The notes under the pieces are model-generated. The model worked only from the letters and a program-made list of their open reading frames with translations, searched no databases and had not been told where the DNA came from. From the NCBI GenBank assembly GCA_038087015.1, contig JASBNA010000024.1, forward strand, positions 372,001 to 436,000: a DNA stretch of 64,000 nt, written 5' to 3'. Below, piece after piece: positions 59,219 to 64,000 of this stretch. Made by a program: the position numbers and the translations under genes. Each line of letters opens with the position of its first letter. Position 1 is the first letter of the stretch. Origin of the DNA: Cerrena zonata. Lineage: Eukaryota > Basidiomycota > Agaricomycetes > Polyporales > Cerrenaceae.

Positions 59219-60798
59219 TTAATGATTTCTATCAGCAGTACGAGGTTTAGCACGAATGATATTATCAACTCTTAATAAAACTTCGGCAGCTTCAGCAGCA
59301 GAAGAAACAACTGCTCTTTTCAATTTATAAGATTCAACAATTCCTAAATCTTTCATATCAGCAACTTCACCATTATTTAAATCTAAACCAGAAGTAGTCA
59401 TACCATTATAGATTGCAGATCTTAATTTTGAAATTAATTCACTTGAATCAAACCCAGCGTTATCAGCTAAAATGGTTGGTAAAGCTCTTAAAGCTCTTGC
59501 AAAAGCTTCAATTGCTAAAGATTTTTTACCATTTACATTTGCAGCAGCTTGATCAACTGCTTTTGACATAATCATTTCAGAACAACCACCACCTAAACAA
59601 GTTTTGGTTTCTTTAGTAGTTTGAGATAAAACTGATAAAGCATCATGTAAAGATCTTTCAGCTTCATCTAAAGCTTGATCGGTAGAACCTCTTAAAACTA
59701 TAGTACAAGCTTCACCGGCGGCGACCCCACTAAATTTAGTGAAAACATCTTCACCAATTAAAATTTCTTCAATTAAATCACAATAACCTAATTTAACTTT
59801 TTCAGGATCATCAAAAGTAGAAACAACTTCACCACCAGTGACTAAAGCTAATCTTTCAATACCATCGAAATCAGCGTGTTCGATTGAATTTATTTTAGCA
59901 TCAGTAAATAACTGTTCTGGATAATCATAGATCAATTGTCTATTAATAAAAGTATTAATACCAAATTTTTTAATTTTTTCAACTTTATTCTTCATTTTCA
60001 ATTTTTCAGCTTTTTCTAAATCAGCTAATTTTGAAGTTGAATCAACCTTGAATTTTGCCCCGAAAATCTTAACTTTATCAGTATCCATTGAAGTATTTGC
60101 AATTAAAATTTTAGCATTATTGATTTTTTTAGGCTGATTTATACCAAATTTTTTTTCCAAGATAAAACCTTCATCTAAAAATGAATCAGATAATTTACCA
60201 CCAACTTTTTTAATAATTTGTATATTGTTTAAATTGGTGGACCCCTTTAATCTCAATATAGCATCAACTGCTAAATTAGCAAAATAATCTTTATCTTGAG
60301 ATAAAATTTTCGAAGATAAGGTTGTTTTAGCAATATTAATTAAATCATTTCTGAAAATGGTTGGATTTGATCCATTATTCACACTTACTTTATCTAGTCC
60401 TTCAATGGCAGTATTTCTAGCAATTCTGAAACCTTCAATAATAGTTTGTGGGTGAATTTTCTTGTCAATTAATTTTTCAGCTTCTCTTAATAATTCGGCA
60501 CTCAACACCGTAACCGATGTAGTACCATCACCAACTTCATCATCTTGCACTTTGGAAATGTTCACCAAGACTTTTGCTGCTGGATTGTCCAATGGAATTG
60601 ACTTTAAAATAGTAGCACCGTCATTAGTAATTAATGCTTTATCTGGATCAGTTGAACTTTGCAATAATTTATCCATTCCCTTTGGTCCCAAGTGGACTTA
60701 ACCAAATCACCAACGGCTATCGCACCAACAAAGGCCGACATACGGGCATTCTCTGCCCTTTCTTCGGTGGCCTGATCACCTAAAATCTGTACTGACAT
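59219..60798 (-). CDS. CCT2: CCT/TRiC chaperonin subunit beta, with an apparent frameshift
   Basis: Cct2 is one of eight subunits of the cytosolic TRiC/CCT ring that folds actin, tubulin and WD-repeat proteins. The start at 60798 reads [20 protein letters not shown], and [15 protein letters not shown] runs directly to the break. The conserved [12 protein letters not shown] sits in the next frame, and one extra T (TCCACTTTGGGACC) would make [10 protein letters not shown] near 60690-60697. Then ATP-site motifs appear: [34 protein letters not shown] and later CGGG-like [14 protein letters not shown], then the C-terminal [21 protein letters not shown]. The corrected protein is about 526 residues. 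It ends at KPRTADRNH. It diverges from SAL1. Confidence 0.97.
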
Positions 60799-60952
60799 TG
60801 TTTAATTTCGACTATTAGTGATAATTCTTACTATGGTGAATGCTTTTTTTCATACTCGACGTGTTGATCTAAAGGGAAAAAAAAAACCAATGCCGGTAGG
60901 TGCACACACAAGCACCCAAAACCAAAGGGTAGTGCGCGCGTTAGTAAATATT

Positions 60953-60965
60953 ACACCCGTACACA
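60953..60965 (+). promoter_or_regulatory. Rap1-type site in the CCT2 promoter
   Basis: ACACCCGTACACA agrees at every position with the S. cerevisiae Rap1 consensus (ACACCCRYACAYM). It lies 155 bases upstream of the CCT2 ATG and about 600 bases from SAL1. Rap1's role differs in CUG-clade species, so function is only a hypothesis. Confidence 0.5.
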
Positions 60966-61209
60966 CCCAAAACCTCCGTACACGCTGTTTACTTCCGACA
61001 AAACCCGGGGGTTTTCGTAGTGTTCCGATGATTCTCTACTTTACGCCGTACAACTCAGCTGAACGAGCTGGAGAAACACAAATCAAAGTTATCCAATACC
61101 AATAGACTTATCTTTTACCGATCTTGGGCCTATCTAAGCATATATCGATGGGTGTAGAGGTATTTCGATGTATATATGGTGTAGATAGTGGGACCTCCGG
61201 GATTAGTAC

Positions 61210-61217
61210 TCACGTGA
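61210..61217. promoter_or_regulatory. TCACGTGA E-box upstream of SAL1
   Basis: This perfect palindrome is the high-affinity site for Cbf1 and for Tye7-type bHLH factors. It is 337 bases upstream of the SAL1 ATG. A TYE7-type factor is encoded in this window, but no regulatory link is shown. Confidence 0.45.
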
Positions 61218-61553
61218 AGAAAAGTCCTAATCAAATGAAAACTGTTCAAAATTCGCTTACTGCTTAGAAACTCTAAAGTTAAGGGCAATTTTTGTAGCGA
61301 CAGCGAAAAAAAAGAGAGAAGACCAAACAAAACGAAAAAAAAAAGTCAGTTCAGACTTGAAAGCAACAACTGATAACATAAGAGAAACACCAATTTGGGA
61401 AGGGTTTAAGGTGTGTAATGCTTATGAAGGATAGTAAACTAAGATTAAAATACCCATATTCTCTCTACTGAAGCTTTCCCCCGAGAATAGAATAATTTTG
61501 CATTCGTTATTGAGATAATAACTTATATTCATGTATTTATAAAACATTGCATA

Positions 61554-63271
61554 ATGACCAAAGATTTGAATGAAGATATCACCAAGGATACTGGTTCCAC
61601 CGAGGATTTAAGTGAGGACTTAAATAAAGAATTAAGTAAAGATATGAGTACAAAGTTAAGTAAAGATATGAGTAAAGATTCTAAAACCAAGCTAATAGCG
61701 ACAGTTCCTGATGATTATCAAGTTTTATTTAAAAAATTAGATATACTGCATAATGGAGAGATTACAATTAATGAATTTACCAAAGCACTTAAAGAATTGA
61801 ATCATCCAATAAGTGATAAACCAGAATTAATAAGTCAAGTTTTCAAATCATTCGATTCGAACCATGATAAAATCATTGATTTTAATGATTTCAAATTATA
61901 TTTAACTACAACTGATGATCAAATTTTAAAAGGATTCAATAAAATTGATCAAGATAATGATGGGAAATTGAACAAGTCTGATTTTATAACTTACTTAAAG
62001 AAGAGTCTTAATTTAGATCCATCAATTTATAATATCGATAAGATTTTTAACACCATTGATTATAAAAATGATGGGTATATAACGTATGATGAATTCAGAT
62101 ATTTTTTAATTTTAATGCCTAGATTACATGGTTCAAGAATAAAAACTGCAATAACTTTCATCGCCGAAGAATTAGATTTATCATCCGATGGTGATGTCAC
62201 TTTAATAAATCAATTTTTAAACGGATTTGGGTTTTTCTTAGCCGGTGGATTATCAGGAGTGGTTTCTCGTACTTGTACTGCACCATTTGATAGAATAAAA
62301 ATCTTTTTAATTGCAAGAACTGATTTATCTTCCACTGTTTTGCATTCGAAAAAGGAAATTGCTAGACAAATTGCTAATGGTGCAAGTCAAAAAGTTGTAG
62401 AAGAAGCTAGGAAAAAAATGGTTGCCGCTGAAGAGGCTGCTGCTAAACAAGCTGCTGAACATCCGAAAACTATTCGTAGTCCGATCATTCAAGCAGCAAG
62501 AACTTTATGGAAACAAGGTGGTATTAAAACTTTTTATGTCGGTAATGGATTAAACGTTTTAAAAGTTTTCCCCGAATCAGCAATGAAATTTGGTTCTTTT
62601 GAAGCAACTAAAAGATTCTTGGCTAAAATTGAAGGACTTGATGATACAACAAAATTATCGAAAGCTCTGACTTATTTAGCTGGTGGTTTAGGTGGTGTTT
62701 GTGCTCAGTTTACTGTTTATCCAATCGATACCTTGAAATTCCGTTTACAATGTTCAAATATTGATTCTTCAATTAGAGGTAATGCTCTATTAATTAAAAC
62801 TGCTAAAGATATGTTTAAAGAAGGCGGATTAAGAATATTTTATCGTGGTATATTTGTTGGTACAAGTGGTATATTCCCATATGCTGCTTTAGATTTAGGT
62901 ACTTTTTCAACAATTAAAAAATGGTTGGTTAAAAGAGAAAGTAAAAAATACTCAATACCAGAAGATCATGTTAAATTACCAAACTATATGGTTTTAAGTT
63001 TAGGTGCATTATCAGGAACTTTTGGTGCTTCAGTTGTTTATCCAATAAATTTATTAAGAACAAGATTACAAGCTCAAGGTACTTATGCCCATCCTTATAG
63101 ATATGATGGATTCATTGATGTTTTACAAAAAACAATTGCAAGAGAAGGTTATCCTGGTTTATTCAAAGGTTTAGTCCAAATTTAGCTAAAGTTGCTCCAG
63201 CAGTTTCAATTAGTTATTTCATGTATGAAAATTTAAAACATATATTTAGATTAGATGAAACTTTAAAATAA
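61554..63271 (+). CDS. SAL1: Ca2+-regulated mitochondrial ATP-Mg/Pi carrier Sal1, with an apparent frameshift
   Basis: Sal1 exchanges ATP-Mg for phosphate across the mitochondrial inner membrane under Ca2+ control. The N-terminal half has four EF-hand-like segments: LDILHNGEITINEF, FDSNHDKIIDFNDF, IDQDNDGKLNKSDF and IDYKNDGYITYDEF. The C-terminal half is a three-repeat carrier with PFDRIK, PIDTLK and PINLLR signatures and many conserved GxxxG-like turns. The frame is lost at 63174-63177: GTCC should read GTTCC to continue VPNLAKVAPAVSISYFM and end at 63271, about 572 residues. Two CTG codons support Ser decoding: 61746 occupies position 3 of the first EF loop, and 62667 falls where S. cerevisiae Sal1, as I recall it, has Ser (KFSTYIAGG). 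The first 45 residues are Lys/Asp-rich repeats of SKDMS. Confidence 0.96.
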
Positions 63272-63341
63272 TAATTTTTCTTTCTCTTCTACAAAATATT
63301 TATTTATTCCATTAAAATCACTATATTTATTATTAATATAT

Positions 63342-64000
63342 TTATCGTAAATATTCATTATATAAATCAAAACAAATAAATCCAATACTAACTTCACCAA
63401 TTGGAATAAATTTAGTCTTTTTCTTTTTATCAGATTTATCGTTATTTAATTTAATCCAATTTGATGGTATCAAGTCTTTGGAATTTTCACTAAAATTTAA
63501 ATCAATTGAATCACTAACATTAATTAATAATCGGAAAAAATTGTTATTATTATTATGGCTAGAGCTAAAATTATAATCATTTATTGGAACTTGTTGTAAT
63601 TGACTTTGTAATCTTTTCAATTCAATAACGTGTAGATATAGTATTGATTTGAATTGGGAATAGATTTCTTTCCAAGTAAATCCAGGTATATTTATAATTG
63701 ATGATTTTTCAATCGTATCTTCACTTCTATTTTGAAATGATTCATCAAGCAGATCTAATGACTTAACCGTTGATGATAAATCGATAAGTTTATCAAAATT
63801 AAGTTTATACTCTCTCATATTTTTGGTTGTCTTTTCATCATAAATAATTACAATCATCTTATTAACTTTGCCTCCTTCAACGTTTGATTTATTATGACCT
63901 CCTGCATTTTTACCTTCTTGTGACCCAAACACTAACACTTGAACAAATTCTTTTACAAAACTTTCAATATATTTATTAAAGTTCGGATTTCGTGATTCAA
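63342..64000 (-). CDS. REV7: Rev7 (HORMA-domain) subunit of DNA polymerase zeta, truncated at the window edge
   Basis: The minus-strand frame continues through the right end. Residues visible from the edge are SRNPNFNKYIESFVKEFVQV, aligned by eye to the family's HPELNTYI region. Then come VNKMIVIIYDEKTTKNMREY, the WKEIYSQFKSILYLHVIELK helix, FFRLLINVSDS, and the C-terminal PIGEVSIGFICFDLYNEYLR, in the order of a HORMA domain with its safety-belt end. Rev7 binds Rev3 and Rev1 in mutagenic translesion synthesis. The N-terminal third lies outside the window. HORMA proteins diverge rapidly, so the call rests on order rather than identity. It converges with SAL1, 70 bases away. A first visible GTG at 63938 is not the start. 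Confidence 0.72.
   Translation of the reverse strand, partial: ESRNPNFNKYIESFVKEFVQVLVFGSQEGKNAGGHNKSNVEGGKVNKMIVIIYDEKTTKNMREYKLNFDKLIDLSSTVKSLDLLDESFQNRSEDTIEKSSIINIPGFTWKEIYSQFKSILYLHVIELKRLQSQLQQVPINDYNFSSSHNNNNNFFRLLINVSDSIDLNFSENSKDLIPSNWIKLNNDKSDKKKKTKFIPIGEVSIGFICFDLYNEYLR

Larger units (their letters stand above)
60799..61553. other. Divergent CCT2-SAL1 promoter
   Basis: The 755-base spacer carries the promoters of both genes. It contains a Rap1-type site at 60953-60965, a related CCGTACAC near 60976, and a palindromic TCACGTGA at 61210-61217. No gene or RNA gene is seen. Poly(A) runs lie near 60881-60888 and 61306-61344. Confidence 0.65.

Overview
This is a nuclear contig from a budding yeast of the CUG-Ser (CTG) clade, in the broad Debaryomycetaceae/Metschnikowiaceae group. 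The evidence: compact mostly intronless genes, A+T-rich spacers with long poly(A)/poly(T) runs, and a gene set typical of that clade (a TYE7-type bHLH factor, a GPI-anchored Cu-only superoxide dismutase, DDR48, Rpn4-type zinc-finger factors). CTG codons also fall where relatives carry serine: one in the m-AAA protease and two in the SAL1 carrier, one of them in an EF-hand loop. I cannot name the species. I found no tRNA, rRNA, transposon, LTR, CRISPR array or centromere.

Layout. 0-3.5 kb: MRPS28 (+), NNF1 (-), SEC17 (+) and a tiny acidic-tailed protein (-). 3.5-6.4 kb: a long spacer with minisatellites, one promising 61-codon gene behind a TATA box, and a 36-T tract. 6.4-15.7 kb: CHS3 (-) and MON2 (-). 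16.7-23.2 kb: TYE7 (-) and SIP3/LAM3 (+) diverging from a 1.7 kb spacer. 25.2-29.7 kb: an aldehyde dehydrogenase (+), TGL2 (-) and COQ6 (-). 30.1-34.6 kb: SUA7, VPS75 and RPA49 (all -), then DPH4/JJJ3 (+), which shares a PAC/RRPE-like promoter with RPA49. 34.7-42.3 kb: an LCAT-like hydrolase (-), a 2 kb regulatory-looking spacer, a secreted EEP-family enzyme (+) and a DHA2 drug transporter (+). 42.5-47.1 kb: the m-AAA protease AFG3 (+) and the RSC subunit NPL6/RSC7 (+). 47.2-53.3 kb: two tandem Rpn4-type zinc-finger genes (both -). 53.8-58.0 kb: TGL1 (-), a Cu-only SOD (+) and the repetitive DDR48 (-). 59.2-64 kb: CCT2 (-) and SAL1 (+) diverging from a promoter with a Rap1-type site, then REV7 (-), cut by the right edge.

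Most genes are unlinked housekeeping functions, as is normal for yeast, so there is no pathway cluster. The most striking pattern is that eight conserved genes (MRPS28, SEC17 three times, CHS3, TYE7, DPH4, the first zinc-finger gene, CCT2 and SAL1) are broken by single-base frame changes while protein similarity continues directly in the next frame. A ninth, uncertain case is the small gene at 3.3 kb. Nearly all breaks can be explained by one base gained or lost in a run of two to four identical bases. I therefore favour uncorrected sequencing or assembly indels over pseudogenes or programmed frameshifting. I did not find a convincing new biological system. The best leads are the tandem Rpn4-like pair, the unannotated small gene at 5.6 kb, the long N-terminal extension of AFG3, and the CCAAT/STRE-rich DDR48 promoter.
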